Origin: Atkinsonella hypoxylon
Taxonomy: Eukaryota; Ascomycota; Sordariomycetes; Hypocreales; Clavicipitaceae
NCBI GenBank assembly: GCA_000729835.1
Contig: JFHB01000064.1
Coordinates: 86,791 to 150,790 of the forward strand
Direction: 5' to 3'
DNA: 64,000 bases
In this document: piece after piece, positions 43,036-55,078 of the stretch
Position numbering within the stretch: position 1 is the first letter of the stretch
Layout: each line of letters starts with the position of its first letter
Notes under the pieces: generated by a model
Database searches by the model: none
The model's input: the letters and a program-made list of their open reading frames with translations, nothing else
Told to the model about the DNA's origin: nothing
Made by a program: the position numbers and the translations under genes

Positions 43036-44996
43036 TCTAATCACACATGGATTTTGCATGTGCTTAGTATATACTTATACTTGGCATATGCTAAGATCTT
43101 CACCCCCGGCTTAATTAGGCCAGCTTATGGCCCCTCGTATTCCCGACTCCAAACACCCCCATAGAACCCCGCAGAAGATCTTAATAAGCTTGCCCCTCTC
43201 GGTCTCGACTAACTATCTACGATAGTTATTCTGAGAGCGCCAAGTTTTTGGAAAGGGGTGTGGTTGTTTCCGCTTGGACGATGGCATCAGTCATGGGAAC
43301 TTCCGCCGGCCCGGCTCCAAGATCACTCGTCATATGCAGGCGTCAGCAAGTTCGGGATACCTGCGAAGCATGAAACGATGACCAGCATTGGGCTAGAAAA
43401 CTTGCTTGCATGTAACCGATTTGAACCAATTGGGGGGAGCCCCGATTGACGTTGCTATATTCGGCGATAACCATCTGCCACTGATGCCTTCCTGCCACGG
43501 CACCATGCGATACGACACACATGGTCCGTCAGCTCTGCTTTATCCAGACCAATAGTTAATTGAACAAGAATCGAATCACGCTAAAGTCTGACGGATGAGC
43601 TAGAGAATTTTCGGCGCACGATGGAGACACTGTGTCAGAACGCGTGGGGTAGGGACCATAACTAGTTACCGGTGCAGAGGTATTTGTCACCATCGTTTTT
43701 ACCGTGGTTTATTTTTCTCTGTGTCTGTCCTCTGAGTCTCGCTACCTTTTTTCATGTGATGAACGCGACGGGCTCTGGTTGTGTAGTACGCTATTCATAG
43801 TCTGGGAAGGGAAAGGGAAAAAGAACAAGAACAAGGTCAAGGTCAAAGAACACCCATTCTCCTCCTCCTTTCCTGTGGCGTTTCCTTTGCATGATCCGAA
43901 TTTCGCGAATGCGGTGGGCGCGGCCGTTGCCGCCTTGATTGCAAGCAGTTGTCGACGGCCCGCGGAAACCTTGTTTTTTTCGCCGTTTGTGGCAGGTGGA
44001 AATAAAGCTGGACCAGTCATCATCGGCATCTCGCCGCCAGATCGGCCAGATCGGCCGCCCGACTAAGTGGACACCCAGGGTGAACCGAAATTGGCACTAA
44101 AACAAAAACAGCGTCAAGAAAGGCTTGCTCAGGGCCCGTCCGTCTTCAGACAGAGCAAGCAGGTCGACAAGATAGCCATGACCGTCCAATAGAGAAATGC
44201 TCTGTTTTTTTTTTTTTTCCAGCTATTTCAACACCATGTCAACCGTCAGGATAACTACCGCGCCCCCTATTATGCAACGAATCTACAGGCTAGACTCCGT
44301 ATTACTATATAGTCCATCTGACATGCTTTCCACCGACATCATCTGCATGACAGATTTAAAAAAAATCACTCACTATTTCACCAATTGGATCGTCTTCGTT
44401 TCGCCGTTCGTTCCGTATCAGAACCTGGCACTCCGCCAAACGCTTGGCCTCAGACCTCATGGCCAGGAAGCCGCTTGATTTATGCACTACCAAGGCAGAC
44501 GTGCATGTGTGGGCCTGCTTTCAAGCTATACTTAGTTTGGCTTCAGGGTCCAGCAAGGCCATGAACCACGGCAACGCCCGGCGTGGCGCTAAATTAGGCT
44601 GCCACGATCAAGTTTACGGTGTGCGGCTTGGGAGCTCATACAACGTGCTTACTAGGGTCTTATCATTACCAATGCATACGTATCTCGGCGCCCATGCCAC
44701 CAAGGCGTGCATATTACGCTACGCGTATGCGCATCGATTCGGCATCGACGATATTCTCGGATGACACGTGTGTTGAAGTTTTGCAACTTCACGCCCTCAG
44801 GCAGAATCTTGCAACGAGATGCTATAAGCACTAAAATGATTCTAGACCTCCTGTGATTGATTATTCAGAAGTTGAGATGTTTGCCGGACGACAGAAAGGT
44901 ATCGGATATCGGAGAAATGAGAGATAGGGACGTTCCAGCAAGATCATATCTCAAAAGCACATTGAGAGGGGTTTGATTATTTTATTCTGCATAATA

Positions 44997-45005
44997 TACT
45001 CCGTA
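44997..45005. promoter_or_regulatory. TACTCCGTA word (NRPS side)
   Basis: Same word, 56 bp before the NRPS ATG. At this distance it could also lie in the 5' untranslated region. Confidence 0.3.
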
Positions 45006-45060
45006 CATACATGTCTTTTGGTTTTTCATCGTAGATTATCCAAGGCGATTTGTAGCAAAG

Positions 45061-48000
45061 ATGGATTCCTGCATTTTTCCCTGCACGGGTACTTCGTCGA
45101 CATCCGATGAGCCGATATCCCGCTCTGTCGTTGCTCTTCCCAGTCACCTACACGCATTTGCTAGACAATATGAACTTGATGCCGAGCAGCTCATCCAGTT
45201 AGCTTGGTCTGTTGTTCTGCAAGGGTATCTTGGTTCCAGCTCAATATGCTTTGGGTACGCGAGCCCTGAGCTGGCTGGTGAGTCTCTCGCAACTGAGCAA
45301 TTGGACGAGATGTGTGTTGCGCTTGACAAAAGCATATTCATTTCGGAGTTGCTCAGTCGATGGAATGAGCCTTCTACTTGTCATCATGTCGCGAAAAATA
45401 GCACACGGCAGCTTGGACAATCTTTACCATACAACACAGCCTTGCTTGTGAGGCCTAACTCCTCAGAGGCTGGCATAGACAATATCGTACCTAGAAATGA
45501 TGTAAGGTGATTCAAATTTTATTTTTTTTCAAGTCCTTTCTATCCAAATTTTTGCACAGTTCAATGCCTTGACTACGGATAACCTAACGATCCATTCTTC
45601 GTACAGCTTCCCATCCTTCTGGTAGCAGACCTCGTGGGCCCTAAACCCAAGGTAACGATTACCTGTACACCACAATCGGTCTCTCTTCAGCAACAAAGCC
45701 TATTGGCATCCGCTTTGCAATCTGCTCTGGAGACGATACTGCTTCGTCCCCAGACAATCCTTCGCGACGTACGCCCTCTCACTGTCTTGGACCATCAGCT
45801 TTTAAGCTTATGGAATGAGAAGCCATTGCTTGCAGTGAATGCGCTTGTGCAGGACATCATTTCGCAAGTCGCATCGAAAAGTCCAGACGCACAGGCTATA
45901 TGCTCATGGGATGGCAACCTGACCTACGCCGAGCTGGAGGTTTTATCCTCACAGCTGGCTCATCTTCTTCGTAAGAATGCGATCAAGAGAGGCGACATGG
46001 TGGCTCTATGCTTCGTTAAGTCTCTCTGGGCCGTCGTATCTATGCTCGCCGTGCTCAAGGCAGGAGCGACATTCCTGTCGGTTGATCCGACTTGCCCTCA
46101 AGAGCGACGAAACACTATTCTGAAAAGCGCAAAGGCCAATTTGGTGCTTTTATCGAAGCAGCTCGATTCAATGGAGTTGGGACTTGGAATACACCATATT
46201 AGTGTCTCACGAGAAGCATTAGAGAACATGCCCCTCGATGTGGACGGCAGTCAAGAAGGCGACCCATCAGACGTCGCCTACTGCGTCTTCACTTCCGGGA
46301 GCACCGGCCAGCCGAAGGGAATCACAATAGAGCATTCTGCCTTATGCACCAGTGTCGAGCAGCAAGCTCGGGCGATGGAGATTGATGGCGGTTCTCGCGT
46401 ACTGCAGTTTGCTGCATATTCGTTTGATGTCAGCGTCGGGGACATTTTCACGTCATTGACGGCCGGAGCTTGCTTGTGCATACCATCCGAGTCCGAAAGG
46501 ACGGATGACTTAAGCAACACCATGGCAAGAATGAATGTCACTCATGCGTGCTTGACATCGACGGTAGTGAGCACGCTGGATCCCGAGAGTGTTGCTTCGC
46601 TCAAGGTACTAACCGTGGGAGGCGAGCCGATGGCAAAACAAACCATTGCCAATTGGGCAGACAAAGTCACACTGCACAATATCTACGGGCCAGCTGAGTG
46701 CACTGTGTGGTGTTTCATACGCCCCAATGTGGACTTGCGAGTCAGCGAATCCAACATTGGCTTTGGCTTAGCCTCGAAAGCGTGGATTGTTCATCCGGAC
46801 AATCACAACCACCTATTGCCTGTTGGTGCCATAGGCGAGCTTCTTGTTGAAGGGCCGCTCCTTGCACGAGGTTATATGAATGACCCTGAAAAGACCGGAG
46901 CAGCCTTCATCACCGACCCAGAATGGGTTCGCTGGTTTGGCCCTGGCAGAGGACGTCGGATGTATAAAACGGGGGACTTGGTGCGCTACCGTGCAGAAGA
47001 TGGCTCTTTGGTCTTCGTCAGTCGAAAGGACAACCAAGCAAAAATACGTGGACAGCGTATTGAGCTCATGGAAATAGAATTCCATCTGGCGCAGTTTGTG
47101 GATAGCAAACAGGCTGCTGTAGTCGACATCATTTGGCCGCGCGACTCAAAGGACGCGGTCCTAGCAGCTTTTGTAAGCATGCCAATGAACCCTTGGATCG
47201 CTCGCGACGAGAAGGTCCTGTCTTCTGAGGCGCAACAGCTGTTGGCAAGGTTGAACTCACACGCCAAACCAGAGCTAGCCAAGGTTCTTCCATCCTACAT
47301 GCTGCCAGCAGTCTTTATCCCTGTAGCTGCCATACCTTTGAACACTTCAGCGAAGACAGACCGAAAAGCACTTCGTCAAGAATGCGCCAGCTTCAGTGGG
47401 CATGAATTATCGCAACTGTTTGCCTCTGCTCCAAAAAGCACCGTCACACCCAATCAAACAGCTATGCTCGAGATCCCCATGTCCGACGCTGAGACAATGT
47501 TAGCTAACCGATGGGCTCAAGTGCTGGGCATTTCAGCGACTGCCTTAAGAGCGACAGACAATTTCCTCGTGCTTGGTGGCGACTCTCTCAAAGCAATCCA
47601 CTTGGCGGGGGCTTATCGACGTCAAGGGGCTTTGCTAAAGGTCGCAGACATCATGCAGCACCCGGAACTGAAATATATGGCAACCAGGGTAATGCCACTC
47701 GAGGGCGTATCGTCTTCAGCACAGTCGCTAGCTTCCTCAAAGGAAGCATCAAGTTTTAGTGAGCCGGACTCAATTCTCGAAGATGCCGCAGAGCAGGCCG
47801 GCGTAGCCAAAGAAGCTATCAGAGCCATCTATCCATGCACACCTTTACAACAAGAGATGATGGAACTGTCCCTGCAAGGACGGCCACATCAGTTTGCGCA
47901 CGAATTGTGTAGACTTTGGCCGACCTTGGATCTCGAGCGATTCAAGAAGGCCTGGGAGTACATCGTTGACCTGCATCCTATACTCCGAGCCAGATTTATT

Positions 48001-49206
48001 AGGGCAAAACAAGATGGTATGAGACAGGTAATAGTTGCCGAGAAGCTTCATTGGGGTTCTGCAACCGATTTCGACAGTTATATGTCGCAACACTTTGGAC
48101 AGACTCTGCGTCTTGGGGAAAGACTTGCCCGATGGACATTGTATCAAGAAGAGCCGAACCCAGAATATGGGGCAACCGGCGCAAACATGCTCATTATCAG
48201 TATTCATCATTCTCTTTTTGATGGCATCACTCTGCAACATATTTTCGGCGATCTGTATGCGGCATACCAAGGTCAGGCCGTGTGCCAGACTCCTCCAGAC
48301 TTTGGTGCCTACCTACATCACATGAAGCTCGTCTCACAGAACAAAGCGGCAGAAGGGCGCGAGTTCTGGACGAAATATCTTGCGGGCTGGAGGGATGCCA
48401 ACACATTTCCGCCAATTCAGAAGTCGGCCTATCTTCCAAAAGCGTCCAAGGGCATAATGAGGTTTCAGCCCTTCGAGAGCGAGACACCTTCTCTTGGGAA
48501 TCTGACCATGTCTACCATTATACGGGGATCTTGGGCCCTGAAGCTCTCTCGTCTCGCGAATTCAATAAGTGTCGTGTTTTCGACGTTTCTCGCAGGTCGG
48601 AATGCAGATGTTCTTGGGATAGAGGAGCTGGCGGCGCCAACATTCGCGCACGTGCCGATTCTGGCTCGAATTTCGCCGGATGAAACGGTACGCGAGTTTC
48701 TTGCTCGTCTACAGTCGGAAGCCATAGACATGATACCCCATGAGAACGCGGGCATGAAGACGATTTACGAGACCTGCCGAGTTGACCGGGACTTGATACG
48801 CAATCTGCTTGTAGTTCAGCCCATGCCTGGCGGTGGCGGAACGCCACCAAACATGCCTGGAGAAGATAGAGTATTCCCCGGTGCCATCCTACGTGGACCA
48901 CGGGCTGATGCGGCGGCCATGGGTGCCTTCAATCCTTATCCGCTGTTGATGGAGTGTGTCATGCTGGACAGTGGCGTCGCCTTCCGCGTGAGCTTCGACG
49001 ACGAGATTCTCTCGGCAGGCTTCATCGACAGCCTGCTAGATGACTTCGCACATATCAGTCAAACGCTGCCAAAGGCGCTCGACCAACGTGTTTCAGACTA
49101 CCTTTCCGCGCTGGCCGTAGATAATTCGGGGTGTGCCGGGCGGCAAGTAAGTGGTGGACACGAATGCGAAACGCAGGGCGGGAAAGCTGTCGAATTAATG
49201 TTATGA
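45061..49206 (+). CDS. Nonribosomal peptide synthetase, A-T-C (with N-terminal condensation-domain remnant)
   Basis: Exons 45061-45501 and 45607-49206 give 1346 aa. The first ~200 residues resemble the C-terminal lobe of a condensation domain without its active site. The adenylation domain follows: FTSGSTGQPKG (~225), the specificity region FDVSVGDIF, IYGPAECTV and YKTGDLVRY. My hand-aligned pocket code is D-V-G-C-T-G-I-V-W. Next is a thiolation domain (LGGDSLKAI, ~650) and a complete condensation domain with HHSLFDG (~865). A-T-C order means the loaded amino acid is transferred by the C domain onto an acceptor, for example an alcohol of the polyketide to make an ester. Restricticin/lanomycin are glycine esters, and this architecture fits that step. 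A GTAAGT at 49146 could alter the extreme C-terminus. Confidence 0.93.
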
Positions 49207-49617
49207 TCTCCCTGCCTCGTCCTGGCTTGATGTCTTGTAATGTAATGGGCTCCATGTGACTGGACCACGCAGGTTTATGAGGAGAAAAGTGATATTACGC
49301 CGCAAGAATTTGCCAACTGTCAGCAAACCCGCCTTTGGACAGACCCGAGTCTCACCCAAGTGGGCCAATGCGAATACGAGCCGACTCTGGTGACTCAGTT
49401 AAATGTCCGAGTGCAAATGCAAGTCGCCAGACCCGAATACGAGGCGGCCCTCACAAAAAGGCAGGCTGCCAAGTTGATCGTAATTGCTAGCACATGCTAA
49501 AGCCACCGATTGAAAACTGCGAGGTACGTATATATATACACACGTGCAGAGCAGCATGCATGTGGCTCTCTGGGTGGTTGTGTGTTCGCCCAAGCTGCAG
49601 GACAACAAAAAATAAAC

Positions 49618-51369
49618 ATGGAATCTCTGGCAAAGCCCGTTCATTCACTCACCATGGAGTTCCATCCGTTGCTTGAGCAGTCACAACAAACATTCCGTGC
49701 TTCGCCAGTACTTTTTCTCGGAAGCTGTTTGCCCGTTCTCGTGGTCTTCTTGATTGTCATCAACCTCATCTGCCAGCAGCTCCCTCGAAGTAAATCAGAG
49801 CCGCCTTTGGTGTTTCACTGGATACCGTTCATCGGCAATGCCGTGTCCTACGGTCTAGATCCATTTGCCTTCTACTCGCAATGCCAGAAAAAGGTATGAA
49901 TACGCCTCTGCCCACGATAAGAGAATCAGTCAATCGGCCATTCAGCTATTCAGCAATTCATACTCCGTTTTGTTCCTGCAAGCGTAATAAAATTCCGCAA
50001 ATATTGCCACTGCTAACTGTGTTCTTCGTTTGCTTTCTGACAGCATGGCGACATCTTCACTTTCATCCTTTTCGGCCGAAAAATGACGGTCTACCTGGGC
50101 CTCGAAGGAAACGACTTCATCCTCAATGGCAAACTCCAAGACGTCAACGCCGAGGAGATTTACGCTCCACTTACGACTCCTGTCTTCGGAAGCGATATTA
50201 TCTACGATTGCCCAAACGCAAAATTAATGGAGCAGAAAAAATTCGTCAAATTCGGCCTGACGCATAATGCTTTATGCTCCTACGTACCTCTGATTGAAAA
50301 GGAGGTTATTGATTACCTGAAAGTGGCCCCTGCATTTAAAGGCCAATCTGGTGTAGTCAACATTCCTGCTGCTATGGCTGAAATCACCATCTTTACAGCG
50401 AGCAGAACACTACAGGGCAAAGAAGTTCGAAACAAACTATCGGCTGAATTTGCAGAACTATATCACGATCTTGATCTTGGCTTCCGTCCCATCAACTTCC
50501 TTATGCCATGGGCGCCTTTGCCACAAAATAGACGCCGAGACGCCGCCCATGCAAAGATGAGATCAATTTACATCGATATTATCAACGAGCGACGAGCGTC
50601 TGGGAAAACGCCGACCGAGGAAGATACGGATATGATTTGGCATTTAATGACTTGTGTCTACAAGAATGGAACGCCTCTCCCGGATAAGGAGATTGCGCAC
50701 ATGATGATCACGCTACTGATGGCGGGCCAACACTCTTCATCGTCATCAAGCTCCTGGATTATGCTTCGTCTCGCATCCCGACCCGACATCGTCGAAGAGC
50801 TGTACCAGGAGCAGGTCCGAATTCTGGGTTATACTGGCTCGGAGCCCCTGCAGTACTCGGATATCGACAAGTTGCCGCTCCTACAGAATGTTATCAAAGA
50901 GACTCTACGAGTTCACTCCTCCATCCACTCCCTCATGCGAAAGGTTATGCGACCGATACCAGTGCCCAACAGCGACTACGTTATCGGGTCAGACAAGGTC
51001 CTTGTATCGTCGCCAATCATGTCACATATGAGTGAAGAGCACTTCACTAACGCGCATGTCTGGGATCCGCATCGATGGGAACACATCTCAACCGAAGAGA
51101 AGGAGGATATGGTTGATTATGGATATGGAGCGGTTTCGAAGGGAACGAAGAGTCCATATTTGCCCTTCGGTGCCGGTCGACATCGCTGCATCGGCGAGAA
51201 GTTTGCGTATGTAAACTTGTGCACAATTATAGCCACACTGGTGCGCAACATGAAGTTTGCCACAATGGATGGCAAGTCTACGGTGCCTGCGACGGATTAT
51301 ACCTCCCTCTTTTCTCGACCCATGCAACCTTCCACGATCCGGTGGGAAAGACGCTCAAATGCATCTTGA
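49618..51369 (+). CDS. cyp51: CYP51 (sterol 14-alpha-demethylase) paralogue, putative self-resistance gene
   Basis: Exons 49618-49893 and 50044-51369 give 533 aa, the usual length of fungal CYP51/Erg11. It has an N-terminal anchor and the CYP51 signatures: PVFGSDIIYDCPNAKLMEQ (B-C region including the azole-contact Tyr), MAGQHSSSSSSSW (I helix), ETLRVHSSIHSLMRKV, and the heme loop FGAGRHRCIGEKF. The enzyme removes the 14-alpha-methyl of lanosterol/eburicol in ergosterol synthesis. Some positions differ from the common fungal sequence: I-helix SSSSTSAW is SSSSSSSW, and HSPIHS is HSSIHS. It is 412 bp downstream of the NRPS on the same strand, inside the biosynthetic cluster. This placement suggests a duplicated, inhibitor-tolerant target that protects the producer, rather than the housekeeping copy. 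Confidence 0.95.
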
Positions 51370-52858
51370 AGGAGTGGGAACGTTGATCGAATAAAAATAT
51401 ATATACCTAGCAAGCATTGGCAAGTACTTTATAAAATAATACCTTAATCAGTACAGCGACTTGGTTATCATGAAAACAAAGACAGAAAATGACAAAGAAG
51501 ACGCCCTGGGTTGAACATAGTCCTGCTGAGCCTGATCCACGAGACGGTGCAAACCTTGGTGCGACATTATGCGGTATAAAGTTGTATGTGGGCTTATGTG
51601 GGGCGGCTACTTTATACTGTCGCCCCTGCATTTTATGGCTTTTCTTCACCGCCTTTTTTGCGACTAGTGCTCTCGCGACCCCTTGCGATAGGCTCTCTGT
51701 TTTTTTAACAATTTACTAATGATAAAGATACTATAATTTACTAGTAATCCTCTTATATTTACAATATCTGTAGAGATCACCAAGGGTGCTCAGGGTCCGT
51801 CGACCTGCTCATGACCGATAATCACTAGTGCACTAGTAACGAGGATGTAATTAACATGACTTGATTTTTTCGTAACTAGGTAGCTAGGAAAGGGAGGCCG
51901 TAGATATACCCCTTATTACGTGGATGCCTTAGGCATCGTGGTGTTGTAGAGCAAGGGCGGGTTAACTGCCTGACTTAGGGAGCGGGGTGTGGGCGAGCCT
52001 CCACGACCAATCAGGGGTCGGGACCTTATAGGCGCTGTAAGCTCTGCGAGATCCAGTGGGTTAATGAAAACAATATCCAGCTAATGCCTTTACAAAGTTC
52101 TCCCCTAATAAGGCCCTTAAGCAATTTGCTACAGATAATGAGGCTGCAATTAGGATAGAAGGATAGGTCACGCGGTTATAGGATATAGGATAAGCTAATA
52201 TAGGGGCAAGTAGTGCTCTCGAGGAGAGCCCTTTTTCTTTCTTTTTCCCTTGAGTGCTACGTTCCTTAGATAGTCCTCTAATTTACCTGTTCCGCTACCG
52301 ACGATTAATAATTACATTAAGAAGAGACTACTAGTATTCGAATAGTCGCAATATTAAGGGGGTGGGAACAACCGTATAGTCCAGGCCGCCCGAGGCTGGT
52401 CGGACCACGTAGCAAGAGATATATATATAGCACCCCCTCCCGCATCCGCCGACTGACAGATGTCACGAGTTTATCCTCGCGGTCTCTCTTTTCCCCCTTC
52501 CTTCGGTACTTCAGATCATAGGAGTAAAAGCAATATACTCCCTGCTCTTAACCACGGTACCAGGTATCAGGTCCTTCCCCCGGTGAAACCTGCAATTGCC
52601 TTCATTACAGGGCCTCGCAAGCTATCTAAGTCACAAGATAGGCTCTCGTTCAATTCGACCGGCCATCCGAATCTCCGACGAAGTTACTTCCGCGTGTCAA
52701 ACCGTGATGACCTCAAGCAATACACGGGCTCAAGTTTGCCGGCCAGGCAGTGCAGGATGAGCTTTCGGGAACAAACATTTCTCGATACAAGGCTTCGTAT
52801 ACTCAGAAAATACATATTAAACCCTCTACTGCAATCCACTTCTTGGTATGAGAGCCAA
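51370..52858. other. Intergenic region, partly RIP-like
   Basis: About 1.5 kb between the convergent CYP51 and acyltransferase genes. From about 51720 to 52440 the sequence is AT-rich and scrambled, like a mutated repeat. A 137-codon open frame at 52460-52873 (+) has no recognisable domain and overlaps the acyltransferase 3' end, so I do not call it a gene. Confidence 0.5.
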
Positions 52859-54488
52859 CTAGATCTCCCCTAAGGATGCACTCACCTCGTGCATTTTCGC
52901 CCATATTGCTGCGGGCAAACTTCCAGTGATCCAATACCCGCCAGACGGCGTTCCGAAGACAAGGAAATTGTTTCTGGAAAAGATGTTCTCACCACCGAGC
53001 TCCTGCATATGGAAATACGCCACCTGGCCTGCTGCGCCATTCTTTGCACCGAAAATGTGTCCCTCACGCCCTCTCGACCGATCAGTTGCTCGATGATGGA
53101 GAACCGCTGGTCCGAAATCTACCTTGTTATAGAATTGTGCCTTGGTCATATCGGAGATAATAATGACCAAAGATCGAGCATCTCCGAAGAACGCCGGGAG
53201 TCCATTTTCTGCCATGGACACTCGTTCCAGTCGGTTTAGCGCGTGGATCTGGCCTTCTGATGTCTGTAGTTTCAGGCTGCGCCTGAGCGCTTTCGCCGTA
53301 TCAATCACTCCGCTTCGCGGACTTCTCATGACGTTAGCGGGCACCATCGTGGAAATAATTGGCGCCGCATTGGTGACATACACGCCATTGGCTTTCGAAA
53401 AGACAGAGGGCAGACGACCCCGAATGTCGATGGGACTCAGGATGACGGCGCTCCGTCTAGATGATGCTAGAAGTTGATGTGCTGTGAGATGGGAGATGAA
53501 TGCGGCCACGACATCGCTGCTGCTGACATGCTGTATCGAATCGTCTCGGCCAAGCTTCTCATCCGCCAGTGACGAGTTGACGCGGTCTTTCATCGCATGC
53601 ACAACCTTGCCTGGGAGGTATACGAGTTGCTTCTTCATCCTGGGCCACCAGAGGATATCCAGAAGATAGAACAGCCCCCATAGAAGTATCTTCCATCCAG
53701 TCATGTGCTTAGACTCATGTATATGTCTCTCTTGAAAGTTGGGATCCAAGCCTGCCGAGTTCATGGGGTCTTCCGTGCCCCCCGTCAACATGGGCGGCAC
53801 CTCCTCAGCACGACCGGCCAGCACAAGACTCCACGCTTCCATCAAATAACCCAGACTCACTCCGTCGAGTGAAACATGTGGCCATGTAAGCGAAACCAGC
53901 GTTGCATCCGTGAAAGAGACAACATGGAGGCTAAGCTGCGGACAATCCGATGTGATGTAGTCTTCAAATGTCTGCGGCGCGCGCGGGCCAACACCTAGCT
54001 CGTGAAAGATGCGCGGGTTTGGCTGGATTGAAGCCGATTCGGTCACTTCGGGAAGCTCTGATGCGAGAGAATGCTCGCGAATGCTGATCTGGAGATCCAG
54101 GTGCGAGAATGTTATTGCTGGTCGCGCCGGCGTAATATTTGAAGGGACATGAATCTGTAGTTTCCCGTGGTCCTGTCATTCGACACACAAAGGTTAGCCA
54201 GGCTCGCTCTCGTCAGCCTCTAGTAGATACTCGTGAATGGCATGCATTTAGACGAAGGCGGCCGCGGAGCTTCCTCCAACCGTCGCGGGCTAGAAGATCA
54301 ACAAGACTAGACTGCAGCTTGGCGACATCCAACACATCGTTGAGGCGACAGGTCGAGCACATGATTGCATTTCGCAACATGGGGCTATCATCGAAGAAGA
54401 ATGCCGGCAAGCATTCATCTCCTGGCGCCAACTGCTGCACTACTGGCTGAGCTTTGCGTCCCGTAACTAGGCTGTTTAACGCATCCAT
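52859..54488 (-). CDS. BAHD-like acyltransferase (fungal transferase family)
   Basis: Exons 54488-54231 and 54172-52859 give 523 aa. This family moves acyl groups from acyl-CoA to an alcohol or amine; fungal relatives include trichothecene 3-O-acetyltransferase. The catalytic motif HxxxDG is seen as HVSLDG in the first half, after LSLHVVSFTDATLVSLTWP. The start region has DSPMLRNAIMCSTCRLNDV and WRKLRGRLRLN, typical of the family N-terminus. The equivalent of the DFGWG motif appears altered (VDFGPAV). The gene lies next to the CYP51 gene at the end of the cluster and could acylate a hydroxyl of the product, but cluster membership is inferred from position only. Confidence 0.85.
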
Positions 54489-55078
54489 TGTGTTGCATGT
54501 GTTGCATCGATGTCTCCCTTGGTCTCTACTCTCGCCGTCGAGTCAACGAATGTTTACAGGGGGTTTTTTTTTTTTTCTCTTCTCTTGAGACATCGTCTTG
54601 ACCATTCTGAAAGACCCCTACAGGTGGTTATGCAAGTAAGCTTACAGTATTTCATAAATCACGCATGCCGCGCTGATCAAAAGGCGTCCGAAGATGTGCC
54701 GTACGGGCGCATAATTCGGCCTGATTGAGCGTCCCATGCCAAGCTAGTTTGGCTTCGGGATGATCCATGTCTGCACATTCCTCTTCTTGCGCCTGGCTTC
54801 GGTTCAATTATTCCATCACCCTTCTAACTGAACTAACGAGCACCGACTGGATGTTTGGGACACCACTTTACTTTCCGACAGGTATGGTGCGACCTAGTCA
54901 GATCCGCAGTGTCACACCTTCTACACGCTCAAAAATGCGTCATCCAGACTGGTCTCGTTGGAGACAAAGCAAGGGCTCAGTTACAGCGCGCATTTAAGGC
55001 AGCCTAATGTTCAAGGACATGTAAAAAATTCTTGATGGCACCTGAGTCAAAAATGGAGTACATTTCCATCTACAGAGC
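54489..55078. other. Intergenic region
   Basis: About 590 bp between the acyltransferase start and the end of the TRP-like gene. A T-run lies at 54566-54577. No gene is supported. Confidence 0.5.

Larger units (their letters stand above)
42740..45060. promoter_or_regulatory. Long intergenic region between enoyl reductase and NRPS
   Basis: About 2.3 kb upstream of two divergent cluster genes. I see no gene with recognisable features; several short open frames are low-complexity. The word TACTCCGTA occurs at 43026-43034 and 44997-45005, the latter 56 bp before the NRPS start. A purine-rich run lies at 42867-42896 and a T-run at 44204-44218. Confidence 0.5.

Noticed and set aside
43704..44834. 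Several 70-120-codon frames between the enoyl reductase and NRPS
   Set aside because: Low-complexity (Lys/Phe/Pro runs), mutually overlapping on both strands and without family features.
52460..52873. 137-codon + strand frame before the acyltransferase end
   Set aside because: No recognisable domain; it lies in degraded sequence and overlaps the acyltransferase 3' end.
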